A DNA stretch of 14,694 nucleotides from Flavobacteriales bacterium (GTDB lineage Bacteria > Bacteroidota > Bacteroidia > Flavobacteriales > JADGDT01). Shown here piece after piece: positions 6,573 to 14,649 of this stretch; positions within the stretch are counted from its first letter, which is position 1; the number at the start of each line of letters is the position of its first letter. The DNA lies in the NCBI GenBank assembly GCA_023145275.1, contig JAGLEB010000097.1:1-14694 (forward strand), read 5' to 3'. The notes under the pieces are model-generated. The model did not search any database. It was not told the origin of the DNA and saw nothing but the letters and a program-made list of their open reading frames with translations. The translations under genes were made by a program, and so were the position numbers.

Positions 6573-9500
6573 CTACTTCAATACAATCTTTCTAATTATT
6601 GTGTTACTACTATTATTCACTTTTATCACATAAACACCTTTAGAAACATCTATTGGCAAGCTTACGTTAATCTTCTGATTATTGTTAATAAACCTACTGT
6701 AAACTTCTATTCCATTTAGAGAAAAGATCCTTAAAACTGACTTATCTCCAGAAAGTTCCTTTGGTAATTCCATCGTGAAACTATTATTTACAATAGGATT
6801 AGGATAAACATTCACTTCTAAATTTTCTTCACTAATATTTTCCAATGATTTCGACATAGATGTTTCAGTTACTAAACTTAAACTAGGTCTATACTCAGAT
6901 GAAGTATGGTCATTAGATGCTATATCCCAATAATTATAGTTTGATGTATTATCCGTATTGATACTCAAACGGAAAAACACATAATCTCCCGCAACAGCTC
7001 CATTTGCAATTTCTTGGTTTATGTAATCAGCCATTGCAGATCCAACATTACTAGAGAAAGAACCAAGGGCCGAATTATTGTCTAAAATAGACTGCTGTAA
7101 TGCTACTGCATTTACATCGCCATTAAACTCGCCTGCATAGAAATCAGATGTCAACATTACTGAAAAGCTTCTGTAAGGAAGTCCATATAAATCAATAACA
7201 TTTTCTAGAGCTCCACTTTTTGAAAGAAGTTGTAAGTTCAGGCTTGCCGAAACAATAGACTCTCCAGCGACTAAAGTAGGAATCTCAAAAGGAATAACTG
7301 CCGATATAAGTTTATTAGTTCCAAGTCTATGTGTGTGATATCCTACCCACTGAGTACCCAAATTATTATAAACTGTCTGATCGTCATTACTTGCAGCCAC
7401 AACTATTGTATTTTCAACAGGAGCTTGATTTGCAGAAACATCTAAGACAATAGTTTCCGAATCACTTAAATCTCCATCATTTACAGAAATTGTTATTGAA
7501 TATGTTCCAACATCCTCACTTAAAGGATTCAATGTCAAGACAGAACTACCATCATAAAGATCTTCAAACACTGCAAAACTCGGCGCATCAGTGATAGTAA
7601 ATTCTAGAGCTTCATTATCAGCATCACTAGCATAAATATTAATAACCATAGCTTCATCAACTTTCATTGATTTATTACCAATAGCGCTCAATACTGGAGC
7701 CTTATTTATTGGTGTATATGCAGCATCAACAACTATACTAACAAGCTCACTATCGCCTAAATCACCGTCACTTACTGATATTGTAACATCACTTAACGAC
7801 TCATCTCCTAACTGTGGAGATAGAGATAAAACAGCTGTTCCATCACCATTATCAACAAAGCTTGCAAAAGATGGTAAATTAGAAGTCGTGAAACTCAAAT
7901 CATCTCCATCAGCATCAGATGCGCTTATATTCACATTCAGGATTTCACCCTCAAGTACAGCTTGCTCACCTATTGATGCAAGAACTGGAGATACATTTAT
8001 TGGAGGAGTATATCCTGAAGTATTTATAACTATTTCAGAATAATTATTCCATCCATTTACATTACTTCCTGAACCTGTAATTCTAACATATTTGGCTGAT
8101 ACATCTGCAAAATCAAAGCTCTCTGGGTCAGTAGTTGTTCCAGTACTAGTTGCCGAAAGCACCTGCGTATATTCACGTCCATCAGTAGAAACTTCAACAA
8201 TAAAAGTATATGCTCTCTCATCTCCTAAACCAAATACGATGTCTACTGATTTAACAGTAGTAACTTCACAGAAACTCTTTTGTATCCACTGACTACCATC
8301 GGCAGACCATTTTGTATTTAAATCGCCATCGAAAGCATTTGACGAAGGGTTATAACCCCATTGATCATCTTGAAAAGAACTAGCCCAATCAGTATCACAT
8401 TTGTGTATAAAAGTAGCAGAAGCATTTGAAGATGCATTACCAGCAAAGTCTTTAACATTATTTGCTGTGATAATATAATCTACGTTACCATTAAGCACCG
8501 AAGTTGTAATAGTAACAGTTTTTTTATCGGCAGATAATATTGCCGAATTAACTGTTGCACCACCATCTAAAGAATAATTTGCAGCAATTTCAGCAGTTGC
8601 AGCAGTAACACTTTCACTAAATACGATAACAAACTCATCGTTGTAATAAGTATTGTTCGCTTTAGCAATTGCTGGGGCAGTTGTATCGTCGTTTGCTTGC
8701 AACTCAAATGCTCCACAATCAACAGCAGAACCTACTGATCGTAAATTACCTTCAATATCTGTAGCTGTTAAACCTGTATTTACACCAGCATCAATTGCAG
8801 GACTTCCAGCCTTAAGATTAAAGTTGAAATTATTGTAATCAACATAATAACTAGTGGCATCATCTGCCGTAGCTACAACATTATTTTCTGCTGTGTTTGT
8901 TGCTTCATCGTAAGTCCACGGAGTATATTTAGTCGCAATATTATTTCTTATAATATTACCTGTACTTCCATTTCCTTGTTTGTCATTTTTTATCTGAATC
9001 CAAGGACTTGCCTCTACTGTAGGATTGTACGATGTTGGAGTTTTTGAAACAGTATTATTTTGAATTTTACAATTAATTGCACCCGTAAGAGTAATCCCAT
9101 GGTAATGATCGGACACTACAAGGTTATTTTCTACAAATACATTCTCCGTATGTCCATCAGTAATAATGATTCCTTGCATAGAATATCCAACCAAATTATC
9201 GTCAACCATTCCTTGAGTAATAGGATCGGCAAAATTGAATATTTTATTATTTCTGATAATCACATCTTCAATAATACCAGCAGCAACATTATCCTTGTCG
9301 TACATCTGTATACCATCATCGTGATTTACACTGTAATCCTCAACATAAGCATCTCTAATTATATTATTTTCGTAGATAGCATGAGAGCCTAAAGCTCTTA
9401 TAGCATCTGCACCAAAATTGTCAATTAAGTTATTTCTAACTTCTACATAATCTCCTTCCATCTGCAATGCAAAATATACATTTTTGATAGTGTTGTTATT

Positions 9501-12500
9501 GAATATAGTATTATCTCCTCTTATAATTACAGCATCTTCTGAGTTTGTATACCAATCATTCTTAGACCATGCTGAAGAATTTTCGGCACAAGAGAAAGTA
9601 CAGTTTTCAATTTTTAAATATGTGGCATTATCTTTAGTTAAGAACATGTAATCTCTTGCGAAGCTACCTCCCGATCCATTTGTAGAGAAAGTTAGTCCAT
9701 CGAATGCCCAATAAGAAGCGCTTTCAACTTGAATAGATGCAATAACAGGGTTCTCTCCATTTAATGGTTTTACAGTTACATAGTCTGAATGAGAACCTGT
9801 CATAAACGGACTTCCGTGTGCTCCTGTCAATAAATAAATAACATCGCCTGAGTTAAAAGTTTTCTTTGCGGCAAATACATCTTGTAAACTTTTCCAAGGA
9901 CTAGCCTCTGTTCCAGAATTACTCATCGATCCATTTACGGGATCGCAATAGTAAGCTGTTCCCACAACATCAGAGTATCCAGAAACACTTAAAACATAAC
10001 TCACAGTTGTAGTATCAGTAGCATCTAAAGCATCAACATTAAGCGTGTAAGTGCCCGCATCTCCCTCTAAAGGTCTAAATTCAAATAATGCAGTTCCGTC
10101 GCCATTATCCGTGAAGGTAGCAAAGCTTGGCAAATTATTCGAAATCAAGGTCAAAGTATCACTATCTCCATCCGTTGCAGAAATATTTACATTAAGTATT
10201 CCATTTTCTTCTACCGACTGATTTGTTACATCAGCAATAACAGGAGCATTATTTACAGGGGGGGTCCCTTCTGCATTTACTGATACTAAAACTATTTCTT
10301 CCACCGAATCAGTTCCATCTGTAACCGAAACAGTTATATTATATGAATTTGCATCTCCTTCCTGAGGAGCTAAAGATAATAAGGCAGTACCATCACCATT
10401 ATCGACAAAAGTCGAAAAACTTGGTGCATTTTCTACTGTGATTGTTAAAGCTTCATTATCGCCATCAGTTGCAGAAATTGCAATTTCGACAGTCTCAAGC
10501 TCGTTTAGAGTTTTACTTCCTATCGATGCTAATTCTGGAACTTTGTTTGCAGGAGGTGTTACTGTTCCCGTAAACTCGTATGCTCCTGCATCAACACTTG
10601 CCCCCATTGATCTTGGGTTTCCTTCTAAATCAGTAGCAGCTAAGTCAGTATTTACACCTGCATCAATAGCAGGACTAGTAGCCGATAAATGGAAATCGTT
10701 GTTGGCATAATCAACAAAATAGTTGCTATAGTTTGAATAGCTACTTCCATCAATAGTTACATTATGTTCTACCGTTGATGTTGAATCATAAGTCCAAGTG
10801 GTGAACTTTGCTGAAATATTATTTCTAATAATATTATTAAAGTTATTTTGACCAGTTTTTTTCTGATCTGTAAGCATTATCCAAGGTACATGATCTGCGT
10901 CAGAATAAATCGGACTTTGAACAACCGTATTGTTTTGCACCTTACAATTACGAGCACCATATAATGAAATCCCGTGATCTTGGTTATTGCTGACAATATT
11001 GTTTTCGACTATCCACCCATCAGCGTATCCATCTGTAATAATTATTCCTTGCATTAAATCTCCTATCAAACTATTATCTTGAACAAACTGTGTAACAGGA
11101 TCTGCAAATAATAGGAATACATTATTGCGAATTACAACATTAGAAACTTTAGGATCACTCTCTAAATTGTACGTTTGGAAACCATCATCGTGCTGAATTG
11201 CATAATCGTTGATATAGCAATCTCTAACTGTATTGTTCTCGTATGTTGAATTGCTACCTAAACCTCTTATAGCATCACCGGCAAAATTATCTATAAGGTT
11301 GTTGTAAACCTCAGTGTGTTGGCCACGTACCTCTAAAGCGTGATATGTATTTTTAATTACATTATTCTTCAGATAAGCATAATCTCCCCTAATTTGTAAA
11401 CCACTAGAAACATTATTGTACCAATCAGATTTGGTCCAATTAGCAATACTTTCGGCTGACGATACAGCAGAATTAATCATCTTTGTGTGATGAGAATTAA
11501 CATCGGAAGAGAATAATACTTGCTCCTTAATTTTGCTATTGTTGGTTCCATCAATTTTTATTCCGTCAAAAGCCCAATAAGCAGAATTCACTAATTGAAT
11601 TGACTTTATTATTGGAGCATTCCCACCTAGTGCCTTTACTGTAACATGACTAGTGAAAGACATATCTTTAATATAAGGATCACCATGATCGCCAGACATT
11701 AAGTAAACTACATCACCCGCAACAAGAGCTTTTTTAGTATAAACTACGGCAGATAAACTACTCCAAGGATGTGCTTGTGAACCATCGTTGTTAATATTAC
11801 CGTTTACAGGATCGCAGTAATAAACTCCGCCAACAGGTTCTTGGTATGAGGTGATTTCTATAGAAATAGTTTCAGAAACTACTTCAATACCATCACTAAC
11901 ACTAATTGTAGATGTGTACGTTGAAGCATCTCCCGACTGAGGAGCTAAAGCAACAACCGCAGTACCATCGCCATTATCGGTAAATGTAGCGAAGTTTGGT
12001 AGGTTGCTTGCTGATATAGTAAGTATGTCGCCATCAACATCGCTCGCTGAAATATTTACATTCAAAATTGATTGCTCTTCGACAGACTGATCTCCTATGA
12101 TTGTAAGCAAAGGTTCATTGTTAACTGAAGAAGCAGTAACTAAAATCGAAATTGTTTCTGTATCTGTTAAGCTTCCATCACTTACATTTATTGTTAAACT
12201 ATAAGTTCCTTCATCTCCAACAGCCGGATTAAGGTCTATACTAGCTGTACCATCGGTATTATCAGTTATACTTGCAAAGCTTGGTAATGTAGTTGCAGTA
12301 AAAGATAAATTATCGCTATCAGCATCAGTGGCCAACAAAGAAATGCTAGAGATAGCTCCAGCAATTATACTTTTATCACCAATAGCGTTTAGCACAGGTG
12401 CCATATTACTATTAACTTCTTCACTTAGCAAAGTAAGTAATGGTCTGTTTGATACAGTTCCATTATCTTGAGAAGCAACATCCCAATAGTTATAATTTGA

Positions 12501-13052
12501 AGCATCACTTGTCGATTGGGCCAATCTTATAAAAATATACTCACCCCCAGTTGCTCCATTACTGTATTGTAGATTAATAAAGTTTAACAAAGCAGTTTTA
12601 GCAGATTCATTAGAAATATGCTTCCCTACTGAAGACGAATTAGTGAAATATCCTTTTTCTACAAGTTGATTTGAACTATCATTAGCTCCAGCATAAAAAT
12701 CGCTATCTAAAATAGTGTTCGATGATCTGTACGACAAAGCATAAAGATCAATTTCAGTATCTAAGCCTCCAGAAAGAGCTATAAGTTGAGATGAAAACTC
12801 AGCCGATATGACTGATTCTCCTGCACCAAGATTTGGTAACTTAAATGGAATAATTGCACAAGTAGTCTTACTTGTTCCTAACCTGTGGGTTTGATAGCCA
12901 ACCCATTGTCTACTATTGTTGTTACTAATTGCAACATCGTTTGCCTCAGCACCTATACTATGCACTGTCTGAGCTTGTAGTGATAGAGCAGAAATGACAA
13001 AGACAACAATAATAGAAAATTGCTTTAAAGCAAAATTGTACGTGTTCCTCAT
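6573..13052 (-). CDS. Giant T9SS-secreted protein with two beta-helices, CBM-like, cadherin-like and F5/8C modules
   Basis: 2159 residues. Order: signal peptide 1-27 (cut near LQA/QTV); CBM96/DNRLRE-like module 30-210; cadherin-like repeats 215-306 and 313-404; right-handed beta-helix 409-828; cadherin-like repeats 835-927 and 935-1025; second beta-helix 1031-1452; Big_5-like domain 1456-1550 (NDEFVIVFSESV, VKDFAGN); F5/8 type C (CBM32-like) domain 1551-1678 (NAFDGDLNTKW, AKYVRITG); cadherin-like repeats 1686-1776 and 1784-1874; second CBM96/DNRLRE-like module 1881-2063; T9SS sorting domain 2078-2159 (NVYPNPIVN ... KIVLK). Each beta-helix opens with YYCDPVNG, has rungs rich in NN, and closes with SPAIDAGVNT...DLEGNPRS...GAYEF ('choice-of-anchor Q'-like). 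Both carry HDDG(F/I)Q (621-626, 1244-1249). It should be exported across the outer membrane and act on or bind a polysaccharide. Whether the helices are lyases, epimerases or only binding folds cannot be decided here. It is a single-gene unit between terminators. Confidence 0.9.
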   Translation of the reverse strand: MRNTYNFALKQFSIIVVFVISALSLQAQTVHSIGAEANDVAISNNNSRQWVGYQTHRLGTSKTTCAIIPFKLPNLGAGESVISAEFSSQLIALSGGLDTEIDLYALSYRSSNTILDSDFYAGANDSSNQLVEKGYFTNSSSVGKHISNESAKTALLNFINLQYSNGATGGEYIFIRLAQSTSDASNYNYWDVASQDNGTVSNRPLLTLLSEEVNSNMAPVLNAIGDKSIIAGAISSISLLATDADSDNLSFTATTLPSFASITDNTDGTASIDLNPAVGDEGTYSLTINVSDGSLTDTETISILVTASSVNNEPLLTIIGDQSVEEQSILNVNISASDVDGDILTISASNLPNFATFTDNGDGTAVVALAPQSGDASTYTSTISVSDGIEVVSETISIEITSYQEPVGGVYYCDPVNGNINNDGSQAHPWSSLSAVVYTKKALVAGDVVYLMSGDHGDPYIKDMSFTSHVTVKALGGNAPIIKSIQLVNSAYWAFDGIKIDGTNNSKIKEQVLFSSDVNSHHTKMINSAVSSAESIANWTKSDWYNNVSSGLQIRGDYAYLKNNVIKNTYHALEVRGQHTEVYNNLIDNFAGDAIRGLGSNSTYENNTVRDCYINDYAIQHDDGFQTYNLESDPKVSNVVIRNNVFLLFADPVTQFVQDNSLIGDLMQGIIITDGYADGWIVENNIVSNNQDHGISLYGARNCKVQNNTVVQSPIYSDADHVPWIMLTDQKKTGQNNFNNIIRNNISAKFTTWTYDSTSTVEHNVTIDGSSYSNYSNYFVDYANNDFHLSATSPAIDAGVNTDLAATDLEGNPRSMGASVDAGAYEFTGTVTPPANKVPELASIGSKTLNELETVEIAISATDGDNEALTITVENAPSFSTFVDNGDGTALLSLAPQEGDANSYNITVSVTDGTDSVEEIVLVSVNAEGTPPVNNAPVIADVTNQSVEENGILNVNISATDGDSDTLTLISNNLPSFATFTDNGDGTALFEFRPLEGDAGTYTLNVDALDATDTTTVSYVLSVSGYSDVVGTAYYCDPVNGSMSNSGTEASPWKSLQDVFAAKKTFNSGDVIYLLTGAHGSPFMTGSHSDYVTVKPLNGENPVIASIQVESASYWAFDGLTFSTNGSGGSFARDYMFLTKDNATYLKIENCTFSCAENSSAWSKNDWYTNSEDAVIIRGDNTIFNNNTIKNVYFALQMEGDYVEVRNNLIDNFGADAIRALGSHAIYENNIIRDAYVEDYSVNHDDGIQMYDKDNVAAGIIEDVIIRNNKIFNFADPITQGMVDDNLVGYSMQGIIITDGHTENVFVENNLVVSDHYHGITLTGAINCKIQNNTVSKTPTSYNPTVEASPWIQIKNDKQGNGSTGNIIRNNIATKYTPWTYDEATNTAENNVVATADDATSYYVDYNNFNFNLKAGSPAIDAGVNTGLTATDIEGNLRSVGSAVDCGAFELQANDDTTAPAIAKANNTYYNDEFVIVFSESVTAATAEIAANYSLDGGATVNSAILSADKKTVTITTSVLNGNVDYIITANNVKDFAGNASSNASATFIHKCDTDWASSFQDDQWGYNPSSNAFDGDLNTKWSADGSQWIQKSFCEVTTVKSVDIVFGLGDERAYTFIVEVSTDGREYTQVLSATSTGTTTDPESFDFADVSAKYVRITGSGSNVNGWNNYSEIVINTSGYTPPINVSPVLASIGEQAVLEGEILNVNISASDADGDDLSFTTSNLPSFASFVDNGDGTAVLSLSPQLGDESLSDVTISVSDGDLGDSELVSIVVDAAYTPINKAPVLSAIGNKSMKVDEAMVINIYASDADNEALEFTITDAPSFAVFEDLYDGSSVLTLNPLSEDVGTYSITISVNDGDLSDSETIVLDVSANQAPVENTIVVAASNDDQTVYNNLGTQWVGYHTHRLGTNKLISAVIPFEIPTLVAGESIVSASLNLQLLSKSGALENVIDLYGLPYRSFSVMLTSDFYAGEFNGDVNAVALQQSILDNNSALGSFSSNVGSAMADYINQEIANGAVAGDYVFFRLSINTDNTSNYNYWDIASNDHTSSEYRPSLSLVTETSMSKSLENISEENLEVNVYPNPIVNNSFTMELPKELSGDKSVLRIFSLNGIEVYSRFINNNQKINVSLPIDVSKGVYVIKVNNSSNTIIRKIVLK
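6864..7412 (-). repeat. C-terminal CBM96/DNRLRE-like module (residues 1881-2063)
   Basis: Internal paralogue of the N-terminal module. Shared signatures are QWVGY(H/Q)THRLGT, IPF, AGES(I/V), IDLY, YRS, SDFYAG, Y(V/I)F(F/I)RL and SNYNYWD(I/V)AS. The fold assignment to the DNRLRE/CBM96 type is by pattern only. This copy lies just before the sorting domain, so it would sit near the cell surface if the protein stays attached. Confidence 0.7.
8697..9962 (-). repeat. Second beta-helix module (residues 1031-1452)
   Basis: Tandem duplicate of the first beta-helix within the same protein. It opens with AYYCDPVNGSMSNSG and ends with GSAVDCGAFEL. Shared landmarks with copy 1 are SYWAFDG / AYWAFDG, NDWYTN / SDWYNN, NNLIDNF, DAIR.LGS, HDDG.Q, FADP(I/V)TQ, MQGIIITDG, NCK(I/V)QNNTV and the Asp-Ala-Gly-Val-Asn-Thr end. 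Divergence at the DNA level suggests an old duplication. Confidence 0.85.
10569..11828 (-). repeat. First beta-helix module (residues 409-828)
   Basis: Partner of the module at 8697-9962, of nearly equal length (420 and 422 residues). It opens with VYYCDPVNGNINNDG and ends with ASVDAGAYEF. Multiple Asn-Asn ladders (EVYNNLIDNF, YENNTVRD, IRNNVF, VENNIV, VQNNTV, IRNNIS) mark the rungs of a right-handed parallel beta-helix. The HDDGFQ motif lies at residues 621-626. Confidence 0.85.
12423..12965 (-). repeat. N-terminal CBM96/DNRLRE-like module (residues 30-210)
   Basis: Mature N-terminus of the giant protein, paired with the C-terminal copy at 6864-7412. It has RQWVGYQTHRLGT, AIIPFKLP, GAGESVISAEF, IDLYALSYRS, SDFYAG and NYNYWDVASQD. 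CBM96-type modules are known from alginate lyases, so glycan binding is the likely role; this is inferred from resemblance. Confidence 0.65.
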
Positions 13053-13084
13053 AATTTGATTTTTAGTGTGTGTTTTGGTTAATC

Positions 13085-13102
13085 ACAAACTGTACGGAAT
13101 AC
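13085..13102 (-). promoter_or_regulatory. Shared 18-nt motif, copy 2 (GTRTTCYGTACARTYTRT)
   Basis: Reads GTATTCCGTACAGTTTGT on the minus strand, 33 bp upstream of the giant gene's ATG. It matches the copy at 3305-3322 with transitions only. Its 3' half, TACAGTTTG, overlaps the best promoter-like sequence here, so the conserved string may partly be the promoter itself. Confidence 0.45.
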
Positions 13103-13131
13103 ATTGAGCTTATGGTTATTAGCCACACTCC

Positions 13132-13145
13132 ATACAATCGATTGT
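13132..13145 (-). promoter_or_regulatory. Candidate LacI-type operator, copy 2 (ACAATCGATTGTAT)
   Basis: A perfect 12-nt palindrome, ACAATCGATTGT (13134-13145), with a central CG and fitting AANCGNTT. It sits about 80 bp upstream of the giant gene. It differs by one base from the copy at 3396-3409. The CAATCGATTG cores start 44 bp (here) and 88 bp (there) from the TGTAC of the 18-nt motif. Confidence 0.5.
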
Positions 13146-13367
13146 TAAATATAGCCAAAAAGAGGAACCATATAAAAGTGGATACACACTTTAACCGAGA
13201 TTAATTAGCTTCTTAAATGCATTTTTATACACATCACTAAGTAACGAACTACCAGATACTTAAATTACCTATAATTTATTCATGCATAATAACAGGGTAT
13301 ATACTGTTTAACTCAAAAAAAAATAGAGTACAAAGCCAATGAGAAAAGTCCTACTTAGTATGGATTG

Positions 13368-13468
13368 TATATATTCACTTATATAGATATACGAATAACG
13401 CAACAGCAAAATCTGTAAGAAAATAATGATTTGTGGTTATATATTATCTTCTAAGAAGTGAATATATA
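13368..13468. repeat. 13-bp inverted repeat with 75-bp spacer
   Basis: TATATATTCACTT at 13368-13380 and its exact reverse complement AAGTGAATATATA at 13456-13468. The arms are too far apart for a terminator. They could be paired protein-binding sites or chance in AT-rich DNA, though each arm holds the mixed core TTCACTT / AAGTGAA. Confidence 0.4.
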
Positions 13469-13517
13469 GCTGTTATTAGATGATAGAATTTCGGTTAATA
13501 GAGGAATCGTAAGGGCA

Positions 13518-13551
13518 CAAAAAAACTCCGAATCTCAAAAGAAATCCGGAG
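13518..13551 (-). terminator. Rho-independent terminator of the T9SS-tailed lyase gene
   Basis: On the minus strand CTCCGGATTTC, loop TTTT and GAGATTCGGAG form an 11-bp stem with two G-U wobbles, followed by seven T. It begins 24 bp past the stop codon, so the lyase and the giant gene are separate transcription units. Confidence 0.9.
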
Positions 13552-13575
13552 CTTAGTATTTGTATTTTAAATAAA

Positions 13576-14649
13576 CTACTTAATAGTAATTTTCTGAGTC
13601 CTTAACGTATTGCCATCATAAGCTTTTACGATATACAAACCACTATCAAGGTTAGCGTTAACAATAACTTTGTTTCCTGAAGGCTTCAAAGTCTGACTGT
13701 AAACTTGTTTTCCTGAAACGTTAAAAATAGACAATTCTATAGAGTTATTCATTCCTGTAGTAACAACGGTAAACTCTCCATTTACAACAGGGTTTGGATA
13801 AATATTCATTTGTCCAAGTTCTTCTTTTGGCATCGATAAATTATCGAAATTAGGTTTTTCAGTAGTCACTCTCATTAAGTCAAAACGAGTATACGAATCA
13901 ACATCTGGAGCCCAATCCCATGTAGCCCCTCCAAAGAATGTTGAGAAATAAAATGAATCTATTAATCCTTTTCCTTCAAATCTAAACCTAAAATCATCTT
14001 TATCAATAACCATTTCTCCATCTACCCAAACTTGAAGTATACCATTACCATTACCTTCAGTGTAAACATCATTCAACTTTATTCGTTGAGTAAGTCTATA
14101 CCATTTTCCTGGCACAAAATTCATACCTAACTCTACAGATTCTCCCCATTGACCAGCCATATCAACATAGTATAAATACACAACCATACGACCATTATCT
14201 ACCCACATATATCTAGCACTCCAACCTTCGCCATTGTCAGGATGTTCTCCTCCGGTAAATTTCGAACCTCCACTTGTTAAACCAGGTAACTTTCCTCCTT
14301 TTTGGAAGTCGAAACCTTCTTCAAACATAATATAGTAATCTAAGTAATAATCTTCAGCCTCAGGAATTGCTTTAATAAACTGAGATCCTGAATGACCTAT
14401 TGTACTAGGTCCTACAGCGCCTTCAGGATATCTAACTCTTAATGCGTGAGGGTGTTCTTCATCTTCTACAATGACTGAATTATTAGCAAGACTAATATAT
14501 TCCATTGGGCCTCCCTCTTTTGTTAGCTTATAATTAAGAAGTGGGCCATAAGCTGTGCTTTTGAAATCAAGTTTCCAAATTAAACCATCTTGTGCATAAG
14601 TACTAGCACTTAGGAATAACGCTAGAGTGATATATTTTAATATTTTCAT
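13576..14649 (-). CDS. PL14-like polysaccharide lyase with T9SS sorting domain
   Basis: 357 residues. The signal peptide ends at TYA (about residue 19) before QDG. The lyase domain (about 22-268) is a close paralogue of the 5619-6428 product. Lys120 is in KGGKLPGL, Ser144 and Arg146 in WSARYMW, and Tyr158 and Tyr160 in VYLYYVD; the Lys-to-Ser distance of 24 residues is the same in both. The C-terminal 77 residues (NIYPNPVVNGEF ... LYIVKAYDGNTLRTQKITIK) are a type A Por secretion sorting domain, so this copy should cross the outer membrane and be released or surface-attached. It probably makes the first cuts in a uronic-acid polysaccharide. The upstream side is cut by the window 45 bp before the ATG, so membership in a longer operon cannot be excluded. 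The start at 14649 is the only one that gives a full signal peptide. Confidence 0.9.
   Translation of the reverse strand: MKILKYITLALFLSASTYAQDGLIWKLDFKSTAYGPLLNYKLTKEGGPMEYISLANNSVIVEDEEHPHALRVRYPEGAVGPSTIGHSGSQFIKAIPEAEDYYLDYYIMFEEGFDFQKGGKLPGLTSGGSKFTGGEHPDNGEGWSARYMWVDNGRMVVYLYYVDMAGQWGESVELGMNFVPGKWYRLTQRIKLNDVYTEGNGNGILQVWVDGEMVIDKDDFRFRFEGKGLIDSFYFSTFFGGATWDWAPDVDSYTRFDLMRVTTEKPNFDNLSMPKEELGQMNIYPNPVVNGEFTVVTTGMNNSIELSIFNVSGKQVYSQTLKPSGNKVIVNANLDSGLYIVKAYDGNTLRTQKITIK

Larger units (their letters stand above)
7431..12410 (-). repeat. Six cadherin-like repeats in three pairs
   Basis: About 92 residues each, at residues 215-306, 313-404, 835-927, 935-1025, 1686-1776 and 1784-1874 (the span given covers the first to the last; other domains lie between the pairs). 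Consensus: APxLxxIG, then ISASDxDGDxL, NLPSFAxFxDNGDGTA, LxPxxGDxxTY and ISVSDG. These match dystroglycan-type cadherin-like (Ig-fold) spacers, and the SDxDGD and DNGDGT acidic stretches could bind calcium. The DNGDGTA stretch is also conserved at DNA level. They probably act as rigid spacers between catalytic and binding modules. Confidence 0.8.
13053..13517 (-). promoter_or_regulatory. Non-coding region upstream of the giant gene
   Basis: About 465 bp with no supportable gene on either strand. Closest to the start it holds minus-strand TACAGTTTG (13084-13092 area), one base longer than a TAnnTTTG box, which would place a promoter about 35 bp before the ATG. Further upstream are the shared 18-nt motif, the CAATCGATTG palindrome and, at 13368-13468, a separated inverted repeat. 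The remainder is AT-rich with homopolymer A near 13315-13323. Confidence 0.55.

Noticed and set aside
9060..9392. Plus-strand open frame of 110 codons inside the giant gene
   Set aside because: It lies opposite the second beta-helix, has no recognisable domain and a low-complexity Ile/Asn/Ser composition that mirrors the minus-strand codons; it is a shadow frame.
7431..12410. Regular repeats that could suggest a CRISPR or satellite array
   Set aside because: The repeats are imperfect, about 276 bp long and in frame with a continuous protein; they encode cadherin-like domains.
6573..13052. Possible fusion of two genes or assembly duplication
   Set aside because: The frame is open throughout, the paired modules are well diverged at DNA level, and there is one signal peptide and one sorting domain at the proper ends.
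13053..13575. Small RNA or tRNA gene in the long intergenic region
   Set aside because: No cloverleaf or conserved tRNA boxes are seen, and the AT-rich sequence gives no support for an RNA gene beyond the terminator of the lyase.
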